NCBI GenBank assembly: GCA_023391815.1
Contig: JAEWAF010000129.1
Span: 15,532-79,531 of the forward strand
From: Pseudomonadota bacterium
Lineage (GTDB): Bacteria; Pseudomonadota; Gammaproteobacteria; Steroidobacterales; Steroidobacteraceae
DNA length: 64,000 bases
Reading direction: 5' to 3'
A program made the position numbers and the translations under genes. Numbering within the stretch: position 1 is the first letter of the stretch; each line of letters begins with the position of its first letter. Below are positions 26,419 through 35,354 of this stretch, piece after piece. Under the pieces are notes generated by a model. It saw only the letters and a program-made list of their open reading frames with translations, searched no databases and was not told the DNA's origin.

Positions 26419-27598
26419 GTCGCATCGCGGGTTACGCCGCGCCGGCATCCTCATTGCCGTCATCGCCATCGTCGTCGTCGTCTCCGGGATCGGGATCCGC
26501 GTCAACGATCATCGTCAGATGACCGAGTGGACCGAAGAGCAGGCCATTCCCACGGTCGCGGTCGTCGTGCCCACCCAAGGCGAAGCCGACGCACGGATCG
26601 AATTGCCCGGTCGCTTGGAAGCGTTCGCGCGGGCGCCGCTGAATGCGCGTGTTTCGGGCTACTTGAAAACATGGAAGGCCGATATCGGCACGCCGGTGAA
26701 GGCTGGCCAATTGATCGCGGAAATCGAAGCGCCGGATATAGAGCAGCAGTTGTTGCAGGCCGAGGCGGATCTTGCCAGCGCCGAAGCGAATGCCGCGCTC
26801 GCCGCGAGCACCGCCAAACGCTGGCAATCGATGCTCGGTCGCGATTCCGTTTCCAAACAGGAAGTGGAAGAGAAGGTCGGCGATCTGGCTGCGAAGGAAG
26901 CGTTGGCCAAAGCGGCGCGAGCCAACGTCGAGCGTTTGCGCACGATGCGAGGCTTCACGCGCATCGTGGCGCCGTTCGATGGCGTGGTCACGGCGCGGAA
27001 TACAGATATCGGTGAGTTGATCACTGCCGGTGGCGGCTCGGGTCGCGAGTTGTTCGTCGTTTCAGATACCCGAAAGTTGCGCGTGTATGTGAATGTCCCG
27101 CAGGCATATGTGAGTCGATTGAATACGGACGCGAAAGCACTCATCACCGTGCCCGAACATCGTGGTAAGGAATATTCCGCCGCAGTCGCCGCGTCGGCGG
27201 GCGCTGTGAACGTCGCCACCGGCACGACGCTGATGCAGCTCACGGTCGACAACAAAGCGGGCGAGCTTCTGCCCGGCGGCTATGCCAGCGTGAGCTTCGA
27301 GCTGGCGGGCGGGGCGCAAGCGCTGCGAGTGCCGGCCAGCGCACTGATCTTCGATCAATCGGGGCTGCGTGTGGCGGTCGTCGATGCGCAGAACCGCGTC
27401 GTGATGAAGCCCATCACCATCGCGCGCGATCATGGCGCATTCATCGAAGTCGCCGGCGGCATCGAGCCCGCCGATCGCGTCATCTCGACGCCGCCGGATG
27501 GTCTGATGGCTGGCAGCGCTGTGCGTGTGATCGAACCCGCCGCGAAAGAAGCGGATGCGTCGTCGTCCAATAAGAAACAAAACGGCAATGCGGGCTGA
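26405..27598 (+). CDS. RND efflux periplasmic adaptor (membrane fusion protein)
   Basis: A 397-residue adaptor with an N-terminal membrane anchor (GILIAVIAIVVVVSGIGI), a barrel-sandwich/lipoyl half (GRLEAFARAPLNARVSGYL), a coiled-coil hairpin around residues 110-170 and the second half FTRIVAPFDGVVTARNTDIG. ATG 26405 follows GGAGAG by 5 bp and overlaps the permease gene by 14 bp. It links the inner-membrane pump to the outer-membrane channel encoded next. Confidence 0.92.
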   Translation: MPPTESHRGLRRAGILIAVIAIVVVVSGIGIRVNDHRQMTEWTEEQAIPTVAVVVPTQGEADARIELPGRLEAFARAPLNARVSGYLKTWKADIGTPVKAGQLIAEIEAPDIEQQLLQAEADLASAEANAALAASTAKRWQSMLGRDSVSKQEVEEKVGDLAAKEALAKAARANVERLRTMRGFTRIVAPFDGVVTARNTDIGELITAGGGSGRELFVVSDTRKLRVYVNVPQAYVSRLNTDAKALITVPEHRGKEYSAAVAASAGAVNVATGTTLMQLTVDNKAGELLPGGYASVSFELAGGAQALRVPASALIFDQSGLRVAVVDAQNRVVMKPITIARDHGAFIEVAGGIEPADRVISTPPDGLMAGSAVRVIEPAAKEADASSSNKKQNGNAG

Positions 27599-28985
27599 GC
27601 TATCGATCGTCATGGCGCTGGCGCTGGCCGGTTGCTCGTTCGCGCCCAAGCTCGAACTGCCTGAAGTTCCAGTCGCCGAGTCGTACAAGGAGCCGGCGCC
27701 GTGGACGCAGGCCGCACCGGCGGATCGTTTGCCGCGCGATGCGTGGTGGCAGCTGTACGGCGACGAAGAGCTGAATCGTCTGCAAGCGCAGCTGGTTGAA
27801 AACAGCCCCGATCTGCGAGCCGCGCTGGCGCGCTATCAGCAAGCGAAGGCCTACGCCGATCAGCTGCGCTCCGGTTTGTTTCCTTCGATTGCCGTACGCG
27901 CCGATGGCGCTCGGGTGCGGCAGTCGGAAACGCGTCCGCCGGCGGGTCAGTCGGCGCCTCGCTATTACAACTCGTACGCGACCAGCGTCGAGGCCAGTTA
28001 TGAAGTCGATCTTTGGGGGCGCGTGCGCAATGACGTGAACGCCGGAAACCTCGAAGCAAGTGCTACCGCGGCCGATCTGGAATCGGCGCGGCTCAGTCTG
28101 CAAGCGCAGCTGGCGGACTATTACATCGCGCTCTACGGGCTGGATCGTGAGGCGGCGCTGCTCGCAGATACGGTGACCGCCTACGATCGCGCGGTGTCGC
28201 TTACCAAGGAGCGCCACGAAGCCGGCATCGTTTCCGGCCTGGACGTGGCAAGAGCGCAGACTCAGCTCGACACGGCCCGTTCGCAAGTCGCGCAGAACCA
28301 GGCACAGCGCGCGACGCTCGAGCATGCGATCGCGGTTCTTGTAGGCGAGTCACCTTCAAAATTTTCACTGACGCCTCGCTCGGTCCCATTGCAATTGCCA
28401 CGGATCCCCAGCGATGTGCCGACCAACCTCTTACAGCGCCGGCCCGATATCGCGGCCGCGCAGCGTCGCACCGCTGCCGCCAATGCGAGTGTCGGTGTGG
28501 CCCGCGCCGCGTACTTCCCGTCAATCACGTTGAGCGGCGCCTACGGCTTCGAGAGCAATCGATCGAGCGAGTGGCTGACCGCGCCCAACGCCGCCTGGTC
28601 GATCGGCCCCTCGATCCTGCTCGAACTCTTCGACGCCGGCCGCCGGCGGGCTCGCGTCGAGCAGGCGCGGGCCGTATTGGATGAGGCGGGCGCAACGTAC
28701 CGCGGCGTGGTGTTGGGGGCTTTTCAGGAAGTCGAAGACAACCTGGCCCTGCTTTATCACTACGGAAACGCCGCGGAGTCGGAGCGTTCCGCCGTCACTT
28801 CGGCCCAGCAGTCGCTCGATTTCGCCATGAACCGTTATCGGGAAGGTGCGGTCAGCTACCTCGAGGTCGTGCAATCGCAGACCACGGCGCTGAATACCCA
28901 GCGCGAAGCGTTGGACCTGCAAACACGCCAGCTGCGGGCCAGCGTGGCACTGATCCGGGCGCTCGGCGGCGGCTGGGAGGGTTGA
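27588..28985 (+). CDS. Outer-membrane efflux lipoprotein (TolC/OprM/NodT family)
   Basis: A 465-residue outer-membrane factor. The start at ATG 27588 gives a short lipoprotein signal ending in the lipobox LAGC, so the mature protein would be lipidated like OprM. The duplicated OEP domains are visible: LRAALARYQQAKAYADQLRSG and, later, AAQRRTAAANASVGVARAAYFP with LQRRPDI before it. It overlaps the adaptor gene by 11 bp and completes the tripartite pump. Confidence 0.92.
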   Translation: MRAELSIVMALALAGCSFAPKLELPEVPVAESYKEPAPWTQAAPADRLPRDAWWQLYGDEELNRLQAQLVENSPDLRAALARYQQAKAYADQLRSGLFPSIAVRADGARVRQSETRPPAGQSAPRYYNSYATSVEASYEVDLWGRVRNDVNAGNLEASATAADLESARLSLQAQLADYYIALYGLDREAALLADTVTAYDRAVSLTKERHEAGIVSGLDVARAQTQLDTARSQVAQNQAQRATLEHAIAVLVGESPSKFSLTPRSVPLQLPRIPSDVPTNLLQRRPDIAAAQRRTAAANASVGVARAAYFPSITLSGAYGFESNRSSEWLTAPNAAWSIGPSILLELFDAGRRRARVEQARAVLDEAGATYRGVVLGAFQEVEDNLALLYHYGNAAESERSAVTSAQQSLDFAMNRYREGAVSYLEVVQSQTTALNTQREALDLQTRQLRASVALIRALGGGWEG

Positions 28986-29005
28986 AAAAGCGGGCCCGTT
29001 GAATC

Positions 29006-29033
29006 TTTACACGAGGGTCGCGTATCTTAGGAT
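29006..29033 (+). promoter_or_regulatory. Possible sigma-70 promoter upstream of the HNH nuclease gene
   Basis: TTTACA (29006-29011) and TAGGAT (29028-29033) are 16 bp apart and end 26 bp before the GTG start at 29060. The short gap after the efflux operon is otherwise empty. The match is fair, not strong. Confidence 0.35.
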
Positions 29034-29059
29034 GTAGTGCCCCTTGCTGTGTCCGAGTC

Positions 29060-29671
29060 GTGCAATCACAACTGTACAACTTGACCCAAGAGATCCTGCG
29101 GACCGATGTCTCAGGAATGCCCCTGGAGTGGATTGACTACCGGGACGCGGTACGGCTGTACCACACGGAACAGGTGGCATACACCTGTGGGACGCGGCTG
29201 TATCGCCTGCTCGGTGGCACCAACGCCCGCTCCGGATTGCAGACCGTGGTGGAAGTGAATTCGATCATCGCCACCGTCGGTCACACCCACAATCCCGGCA
29301 ACCTGCGGCATGACTACACGCCGCCGCTGAACAACCAGACCCTGTTCAAGCGCGACGCGCACTTGTGCATGTACTGCGGGCAGCGATTTCCGTCCAGCAT
29401 GCTGTCCCGGGATCACATCAGGCCGCTCAGTCAGGGCGGCCTGGATTTATGGACCAACGTGGTGACGGCTTGCCGTCGTTGTAACAATCAGAAGGCGTCG
29501 CTCACGCCTGAACAGGCCGGCCTGCAGCTGATCGCCGTGCCGTTCAAGCCGACTTACGCCGAGTACATTTATTTGAAAGGCCGCCGGGTGCTGGCGGACC
29601 AGATGGAATATCTGCTGGCGCATTTCCCGCGCTCGAGTCCGTTGCACGCCCGTCTGAAATTGCAGTGTTGA
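29060..29671 (+). CDS. HNH endonuclease
   Basis: A 203-residue protein with a zinc-type HNH fold: the cysteine pairs CMYC and CRRC bracket RDHIRPLSQGG and the asparagine of WTNVVTACRRCNN. The N-terminal 90 residues contain YRDAVRLYHTEQVAY and VVEVNSIIATVGHTH, typical of the stand-alone HNH proteins found on many bacterial chromosomes. The start is GTG 29060. Its stop overlaps the start of a 5'-3' exonuclease gene, so the two nucleases are co-expressed. The role could be DNA repair or defence; the sequence alone does not tell. Confidence 0.9.
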   Translation: MQSQLYNLTQEILRTDVSGMPLEWIDYRDAVRLYHTEQVAYTCGTRLYRLLGGTNARSGLQTVVEVNSIIATVGHTHNPGNLRHDYTPPLNNQTLFKRDAHLCMYCGQRFPSSMLSRDHIRPLSQGGLDLWTNVVTACRRCNNQKASLTPEQAGLQLIAVPFKPTYAEYIYLKGRRVLADQMEYLLAHFPRSSPLHARLKLQC

Positions 29672-30579
29672 ATTCTGAAATCGTCGTCCAGCAGCCGGTG
29701 TATCTGATCGATGCATCGGTGTTCGTGTTCCGCGCCTGGCATTCCGTTCCCCTCGAGCTGGTCGATCCCGACGGCAACGCGGTCAACGCGCTGCATGGCT
29801 TCAGCCGTTTTCTGGGCGATCTGATCGAACAGGTGCGTCCCCGGCACATGGCGGTCGCGTTCGACGCCAGCCTGGTCACCTCGTTTCGCAAGCGGATCTA
29901 TCCGGCGTACAAGGCCAATCGCGAACCCGCGCCGGAGGATTTGAAGCGCCAGTTCCTGCAATGCCAGCGCGTGTGCGCCGGGCTGGGCATCGCTTCCTTC
30001 GTCAGCGGCGAGTACGAGGCCGACGACATCATCGGCACGCTCGCGACGCGTGCGCGAGCCGAAGGTCGCAAGGTCGTGATCGTCACCCGAGACAAGGACC
30101 TGTCCCAGCTGGTTCGTCCCGGCGACGAGTACTGGGATTACATCGGCGACAAACGTTTCGGCTACGACCGCATCGCCGATCGGTTCGGCGTCCAGCCCGA
30201 GCGCATGGCGTGCTTCCTGGCATTGATGGGAGATGCGGTCGACAACATTCCCGGCGTCCCCGGCGTCGGCCGGAAGACCGCGTCCACGTTGTTCTATCAC
30301 TTCGAGTCGCTGACCCACCTGTACGACGACCTGGATCGCGTGCTGAAGATCAAGTTGCGCAATGCCGGCTTCGTGTGCGGGCAGTTGCGCGACTATCGCG
30401 AATCCGCGTTTCTCGCCCGGCAGCTCACTGAAATAGCCTGCGATATGCCGCTGGATGTGGAGCTCGATCAGCTGCGTCGCCGGCCCCCGGATCTGGGCGA
30501 GCTCAACAGGTTCTACGACACCGTCGGCTTCGGTCGACTGCTGCGCAATCAAGCGGAACGCATCGTCGCGCTCAGTTAG
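29665..30579 (+). CDS. 5'-3' exonuclease / flap endonuclease-like protein (Pol I 5'-nuclease domain type)
   Basis: A 304-residue stand-alone member of the PIN-like 5' nuclease family. The acidic metal sites are present: YLIDASVFVFR, AVAFDAS, GEYEADDII, VTRDKDLSQL and MGDAVDNIPGVPGVG, the last being the helix-hairpin-helix. The helical-arch basic segment KRIYPAYKANR is also intact. It resembles the 5'-nuclease domain of DNA polymerase I more than the shorter Xni of Escherichia coli. It starts at GTG 29665 (TTG 29668 is an alternative) within the end of the HNH gene. Probable role: trimming flaps or Okazaki primers, or DNA repair with the HNH partner. Confidence 0.88.
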   Translation: MLNSEIVVQQPVYLIDASVFVFRAWHSVPLELVDPDGNAVNALHGFSRFLGDLIEQVRPRHMAVAFDASLVTSFRKRIYPAYKANREPAPEDLKRQFLQCQRVCAGLGIASFVSGEYEADDIIGTLATRARAEGRKVVIVTRDKDLSQLVRPGDEYWDYIGDKRFGYDRIADRFGVQPERMACFLALMGDAVDNIPGVPGVGRKTASTLFYHFESLTHLYDDLDRVLKIKLRNAGFVCGQLRDYRESAFLARQLTEIACDMPLDVELDQLRRRPPDLGELNRFYDTVGFGRLLRNQAERIVALS

Positions 30580-30688
30580 CGCATTTCGCGTGTTCCGTGC
30601 GCGTGATTAACGCCGCGAAATCCCACTAGATCACCCGTTCCGGACGACTCTCCGACCGCATCCTGGCTACCCCTGCTTGGGAGCTGTC

Positions 30689-31099
30689 ATGCGAGTCATC
30701 GTGGTTGTCTTGGTAGCTTTGCTGTTGTCCGAGGTCTCCAGCGCGCGGACCACGGTTTACCGCTGCATCGGTGAGAACGGGCCGGTTTATTCCGATCAGC
30801 CGTGCTCAGGGAACGCCGAGGCTCACGAAGTCGACGACAGTCGCGTCACTGTGTACACGCCGGTGCCGGCACGCAAAGGCGTGCCGCCGACCGCGTCCAA
30901 GCCTGCCCAGCCCAAACGCGCCAAGGCCGCACGACTTCCCGACCCGGCCAAACATGCAGCGACCTGCGCCAACCTCGCGCAGGCATTGCGCGACGTGCGT
31001 ACCAAGATGCGTAGCGGTTACGGTGCCAAGGAGGGTGAGCGCCTGAAGGCGCGCCGTCGCCAGCTCGACGAGCGTCGTCGCATCGAGAAGTGCGGCTGA
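30689..31099 (+). CDS. Exported DUF4124-type protein
   Basis: A 136-residue protein with a signal peptide (VIVVVLVALLLSEVSSA) followed by the DUF4124 pattern TTVYRCIGENGPVYSDQPC, in which two cysteines frame a short beta unit. The middle is proline/lysine-rich and the C-terminus (KEGERLKARRRQLDERRRIEKC) is a charged helix. I chose ATG 30689 because it begins the signal peptide. Function is unknown for the family. It appears to be a single-gene unit. Confidence 0.82.
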   Translation: MRVIVVVLVALLLSEVSSARTTVYRCIGENGPVYSDQPCSGNAEAHEVDDSRVTVYTPVPARKGVPPTASKPAQPKRAKAARLPDPAKHAATCANLAQALRDVRTKMRSGYGAKEGERLKARRRQLDERRRIEKCG

Positions 31100-31220
31100 A
31101 GAAACTTGCGGCGCTTGTGAGGTAGTACCGGCGGCGCATGCTGTGAGCGCATAATGTCGGCGTACGGAGTCAGCCACACCTCGGCAAGTAATAAGCAAAC
31201 GGCAAAGTCAGGGGGTCGTC

Positions 31221-31736
31221 ATGGTTGCGTTTACTGCTCACATGGGATTGAAACGGATTGCGGCCGGTCTGCTCGCGGCTGCCTGGTTGCTGGCCGCACC
31301 GCTGGCCGTGCAGGCCCAGGACAAAGCGGTCGACGACCTCCTGAGCCAGGCGCAGAAGGCCCTGCAGAAAGGTCAGCCACGCGATGCGGAGAACCTGCTG
31401 CGTAAGGCGATCGAAGCGGCGCCGACCCGCGCCGAGCTGTACATGCTTCGCTCACGCGCCCGTGACTCTTCGGGCAAGTACGACGCCGCGCTGGAAGACG
31501 CCAACAAATACATCGAGCTGGAGCCGAACGATGCCTTCGGCTATTTGAATCGCTCGCGCATTTACGTGTCGCTGGAAAAACCGGAGACGGCGTTGGCCGA
31601 TGCGACCAAGGCCATCGAGCTGGATCCGAAGGAGCCGGACGGTTACTACCGTCGCTCCGACATCTACCGCGACATGGGTAAGGATGCCGAAGCGAAGGCG
31701 GACGAGAAGAAAGCCGAGGAGCTGGAGAAGCGCTGA
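31221..31736 (+). CDS. Exported tetratricopeptide repeat protein
   Basis: A 171-residue protein with a signal peptide (IAAGLLAAAWLLAAPLAVQAQ) and three to four TPR units covering residues ~35-165, e.g. AENLLRKAIEAAPTRAELYM, AALEDANKYIELEPNDAFGY and ALADATKAIELDPKEPDGYY. The end is a highly charged helix. TPRs mediate protein-protein contacts; a periplasmic scaffold role is likely but no partner is visible. The start ATG 31221 follows AGGGGG; an ATG at 31242 would also leave a signal peptide. Confidence 0.85.
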   Translation: MVAFTAHMGLKRIAAGLLAAAWLLAAPLAVQAQDKAVDDLLSQAQKALQKGQPRDAENLLRKAIEAAPTRAELYMLRSRARDSSGKYDAALEDANKYIELEPNDAFGYLNRSRIYVSLEKPETALADATKAIELDPKEPDGYYRRSDIYRDMGKDAEAKADEKKAEELEKR

Positions 31737-31750
31737 TCCGACCGGGTCAT

Positions 31751-31784
31751 CGGGCGGCTCATGTCGATCCCATGGCGCCGCCCG
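31751..31784. terminator. Hairpin between convergent TPR and M14 peptidase genes
   Basis: CGGGCGGC (31751-31758) pairs with GCCGCCCG (31777-31784) across an 18-nt loop, in the 60-bp gap where the two genes converge. No T-tract is present on either side, so it may be a weak or factor-assisted terminator. Confidence 0.4.
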
Positions 31785-31796
31785 GTGAAGTCAGTG

Positions 31797-33578
31797 CTAG
31801 CGTGGCTCGCTGGCCACGCGGAACACCGGATACAGGTTGTAACGCTCGTCCCATGACGAGTGCCGTCGATAGAAGAAGTCGAGCCGCGCATTCGGGTCCG
31901 CCGCGAACTTCGGATCTTCCAGCCGGCGTTCAAACTCACGGCGCAGCGCCGGGTCCTGCTTGAGCATCTGTTCGGCCACTTCTTCGGCCACGTACGCTTC
32001 CATATATTCCTTGCGCTCGAACGCGGTGGCGAAGTAACCCCAGCTCACCAGCGAATCCGGATCGCGAGGCTCGAGCAAGGTCATCGCCAGCTCCGACTTC
32101 GGTTGCGCGATGGGCACGAACAGCGCGCCCGCGGCCACATCCCGCTTTTCACTAGCCCAGTCGCCTTCGACCGCGAAGCTGCTGCGACCCTCGAAAGTCG
32201 AGCTATCGGTCGCGACCTTGGTGGCGCGGAATACTTCCACCTCCGAAGCCGTCTGCGCCTGAGCGACCGTGCGAAACTCGATGCCGTGCAGAGTCAGCTT
32301 CTCGGCGACCATGCGCGCATGACTTGGCGGAACCAGATAGCCGGCGCGAGGTGCTTTCACCGTGATCGCCGGCTGAACTTCATCCCGCAATGGAATGCGC
32401 CAGATCTGCGGGCGTTTATCGTTGTATCGAGTCAGTAGCGCACCAGAAACCGCCGACGGCACCCGCTCGTACTCGTAGCCGCGGAATTCGATCGTCTTGA
32501 AGTGTGGCGTGTTGGTGTACGTGAGATTCACCGTCGAGCCACCGATGCCGGCCGACTCGCGATCGGCCGCTTGTGCCGCCGCCAGCCACTGCTTGCCGTC
32601 GCGCGCCGCCATTTCCATCAAGGAAATGATGGTGTGATGAGTGATGCGCACGCGAGTCGGATAGTCCTTCCACGAATGAGTTTCCACCAGCACGGCCAGC
32701 CGATTGCGGCTTGCCCAGTACGCTTGTGAGAAACGCTTCGGGCCCACGGACACGGCGAAACCCGTCGTCGGATCGTCGTCCTTCAGGAACGATGGATAGA
32801 AGTCGACCGGTAACGAGCCCTTCTCGGTCGCGCGTTTCATCAGTTCGTCGCGCATCGCCACGGCGGCTCGACGAATGGGTTCGCGTCCTGCCAGCGTCGG
32901 AGTGACGCTGTAAGAGATATCGTGCTCGAACTTCGCGCCGTCCGTGACGTGCAGGTCGACATAGAGGATCGGATCCCACTCGCCCAACAATCGGAGCATC
33001 GCTTGCATCTCGGGCGCTTCGGCCTTGACGTAATCGCGATTCAAGTTGAGGTTCTGCGAGGTCACGCGCCAGCCCATCTCTTCCGGGCCCGCCTGGTTGG
33101 GACGATTCCAGCGGCCGAAGCGCTCGTGGCCGTCGACGTTGAATACCGGCACGAACACCAGGGTGGCGGTCTTCAAAGCATCTTTGGCCAGCGAGCCTTC
33201 CAGCATCTGGCGCAAGGCGAGCAAGCCCGCGTCCTTGCCGTCGATCTCGCCGGAGTGGATACCGCCTTGCATGAGCACGACCGGCCGGCCGGCCCGATGC
33301 GCGGCCGTGGCGTCGAGCGTGCCATCGGCGGAGGCAGCCAATGCCAGCATCGGCCGGCCTTCCGGGGTGCGACCGAATTCGAAACAGCGCACCTGCTGAG
33401 GCCACTGTTGTTGAAAGGCCGGACACAGTCGCTCGACCTCTTCGTAGCGGCCGGTGCGCTTGTTGCCGGACTGCTCGGCGACGGTGCGCAATGAGCTGTT
33501 GCTTGGGGCGGCGACCGCGGCCACCTGGATCAGTGAGCAGATGAGTGCGGCGAGCGCGCTGGATTTATGACGAATCAT
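31797..33578 (-). CDS. Exported M14-family zinc carboxypeptidase
   Basis: A 593-residue secreted metallopeptidase with a signal peptide (SALAALICSLIQVAAVA). The zinc ligands are His and Glu in GGIHSGEIDGKD and the later His in LYVDLHVTDG; NLNRDY supplies the substrate-binding Asn-Arg. The large C-terminal part beyond residue ~330 has no obvious motif. ATG 33578 is used because AGGAAG lies just upstream and the signal peptide starts there; the frame is open 30 bp further. It probably degrades peptides outside the inner membrane. Confidence 0.9.
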   Translation of the reverse strand: MIRHKSSALAALICSLIQVAAVAAPSNSSLRTVAEQSGNKRTGRYEEVERLCPAFQQQWPQQVRCFEFGRTPEGRPMLALAASADGTLDATAAHRAGRPVVLMQGGIHSGEIDGKDAGLLALRQMLEGSLAKDALKTATLVFVPVFNVDGHERFGRWNRPNQAGPEEMGWRVTSQNLNLNRDYVKAEAPEMQAMLRLLGEWDPILYVDLHVTDGAKFEHDISYSVTPTLAGREPIRRAAVAMRDELMKRATEKGSLPVDFYPSFLKDDDPTTGFAVSVGPKRFSQAYWASRNRLAVLVETHSWKDYPTRVRITHHTIISLMEMAARDGKQWLAAAQAADRESAGIGGSTVNLTYTNTPHFKTIEFRGYEYERVPSAVSGALLTRYNDKRPQIWRIPLRDEVQPAITVKAPRAGYLVPPSHARMVAEKLTLHGIEFRTVAQAQTASEVEVFRATKVATDSSTFEGRSSFAVEGDWASEKRDVAAGALFVPIAQPKSELAMTLLEPRDPDSLVSWGYFATAFERKEYMEAYVAEEVAEQMLKQDPALRREFERRLEDPKFAADPNARLDFFYRRHSSWDERYNLYPVFRVASEPR

Positions 33579-33719
33579 TAGTGACTTCCTGTACGGGCAG
33601 GCGCGCAAGATTACTGTATTGCCCGGTCCGAATCTGTCTCGTTTCTGGCGCTACTAGCGCTAAAATCGGGGGGTCGGCGACTCATGTCGTCTCTTGGCGG
33701 CCGTCGACGGGAGCGCGCC

Positions 33720-34496
33720 TTGAAATTGAGCAGAGCGAACGGTGATGCGGCCACGACGCTGCACGAAACGGGTTGTGTGTTGTTACAGCCGGAGGAGCTG
33801 GCGGCGGAGTGCCACGTCAGGCTCGAGGATCTGAGCCGACTGGCCCCCAGCTGGAATCAGTTGCCTCGCGACGCCTATTTGCGCGACGGCGGTCGCTACC
33901 GGTCGCGACGTCACAGTTGTTTCATCCAGGAACGTGGCAACGGGCTGCAACTCGTTCCTCACCGCGCGCACTGGCAACCCACTGAATACAACGCGCTTCA
34001 CGGCGGCATGGAACGTTGGTTCGATCCGATGACCAACGAGGTGCTGCAAGCTCCCGTGTGGAATCAGCTCATCAACGGACTGGCCGAGTTGTTCGCGCGC
34101 GCGCGGCCAGTGGAGCGGTGGTACATCGAAGCACATCAGTTCCGCATCGACACCGCCGAAGGCATCGGGCGGCCGACCCCGGAAGGCGCGCATCGCGACG
34201 GTGTCGATTACGTCGCTGTGATTCTGGTGAATCGTTTCAACGTGCGAGGCGGTGAGACGCGAGTGTTCGAGGCGGAAGGAATTTCCGGCGTGCGCTTCAC
34301 CATGAGTGCGCCGTGGTCGGCACTCTTGCTGGACGACGCGAAGGTGATTCACGAGACCACGCCCATTCAGAACGATGGCCCGGGCGGCGTGCGCGACACC
34401 TTGGTCATCACGTTCCGCGAGCGCGGCTTCCAGGCGCCGGGAGGCGCAGGACCGGCCCAAGCGGGGAGCCCTGACAGTACAATGGCGCATCGCTGA
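33720..34496 (+). CDS. 2-oxoglutarate/Fe(II) dioxygenase-family protein
   Basis: A 258-residue protein resembling the 2OG-Fe dioxygenase group that includes amino-acid hydroxylases of the isoleucine dioxygenase type. The iron ligands are seen as HRD in EGAHRDGVDYVAV and a distal His in AKVIHETTPI, with a later Arg (GVRDTLVITFRER) for 2-oxoglutarate. The start is unsure: TTG 33720 has GGGAG 6 bp upstream, while ATG 33684 gives 12 more residues and lies only 18 bp after a possible -10 box (TAAAAT at 33661-33666). Substrate unknown. It is followed by pyrF after 15 bp. Confidence 0.78.
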   Translation: MKLSRANGDAATTLHETGCVLLQPEELAAECHVRLEDLSRLAPSWNQLPRDAYLRDGGRYRSRRHSCFIQERGNGLQLVPHRAHWQPTEYNALHGGMERWFDPMTNEVLQAPVWNQLINGLAELFARARPVERWYIEAHQFRIDTAEGIGRPTPEGAHRDGVDYVAVILVNRFNVRGGETRVFEAEGISGVRFTMSAPWSALLLDDAKVIHETTPIQNDGPGGVRDTLVITFRERGFQAPGGAGPAQAGSPDSTMAHR

Positions 34497-34511
34497 CACA
34501 GGTAGCCGCTC

Positions 34512-35345
34512 ATGCCCACGTTCGCCGCCCGATTGCAACAGAAAATCGCCGAACACAGTCCGCTGTGTGTCGGTATCGATCCGTCCGCGGCGCTGCTGAA
34601 GTCCTGCGATTTGCCCAACACCCCTGAAGGCGCGTTCGAGTTTGGCAAGCGCGTGCTGGAGGCGGCAGACTTTCGGATCTCGCTGCTCAAGCCGCAGTCC
34701 GCCTTCTTCGAGCGCTTCGGCAGCGCGGGTTTGAAGGCGGTCGAGGAGTTGACGACCCTGGCGCGTAGTCGCGAAGTGCTGGTGCTGCTCGATGGCAAGC
34801 GCGGGGACATCGATACCACCGGCGCCGCTTACGCCGAAGGATATTTCTCATCGACGACCACTCTGCGCGTCGATGCTGTCACGACGCATGTTTATCTCGG
34901 CCTGGCCGCGCTCGATCCATTTCTCGATATCGCCGCTCGCGCCGAGGGCGGCGTGTTCGTGGTCGTGCGCTCGTCCAATCCGGAAGGGCGCGAGTTGCAA
35001 ACAGCCCGCCTCGCGAATGGCGAAACCGTCGCTCAGAACTTGTGCCGCGAAATCACGCTGCGCAATCGGAAGCAAGGCGAGGGGCTGCAATACATTGGCG
35101 CGGTCGTCGGAGCCACTTGTGACGATGCCGCCGAGACCGTGGGCGCTTTGCCGCAGTCCTTCATCCTCGCGCCTGGCGTCGGCGCGCAAGGCGCAACCAT
35201 TCAGGATGTGCTGAAACGGATGCCCTCGGCGCGCGGACGCGTGTTGCCGAATGTTTCCAGAGCGATCCTGGCAAACGGCGGCTCGGTTTCCGACATTCGC
35301 ACCACCATTCGCGGCTTGCAGGATCAGGCACGCGAGCTGCTCTAG
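34512..35345 (+). CDS. pyrF: Orotidine 5'-phosphate decarboxylase (type 2)
   Basis: A 277-residue enzyme that converts OMP to UMP, the last step of pyrimidine synthesis. The catalytic Asp-Lys-Asp cluster is in LDGKRGDIDTTG, and LCVGIDPS near the N-terminus plus the GATCDD and APGVGAQG loops agree with the longer type 2 subfamily. It is likely co-transcribed with the upstream dioxygenase and the downstream kinase-like gene. Confidence 0.95.
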   Translation: MPTFAARLQQKIAEHSPLCVGIDPSAALLKSCDLPNTPEGAFEFGKRVLEAADFRISLLKPQSAFFERFGSAGLKAVEELTTLARSREVLVLLDGKRGDIDTTGAAYAEGYFSSTTTLRVDAVTTHVYLGLAALDPFLDIAARAEGGVFVVVRSSNPEGRELQTARLANGETVAQNLCREITLRNRKQGEGLQYIGAVVGATCDDAAETVGALPQSFILAPGVGAQGATIQDVLKRMPSARGRVLPNVSRAILANGGSVSDIRTTIRGLQDQARELL

Positions 35346-35354
35346 GCCAGGGTC

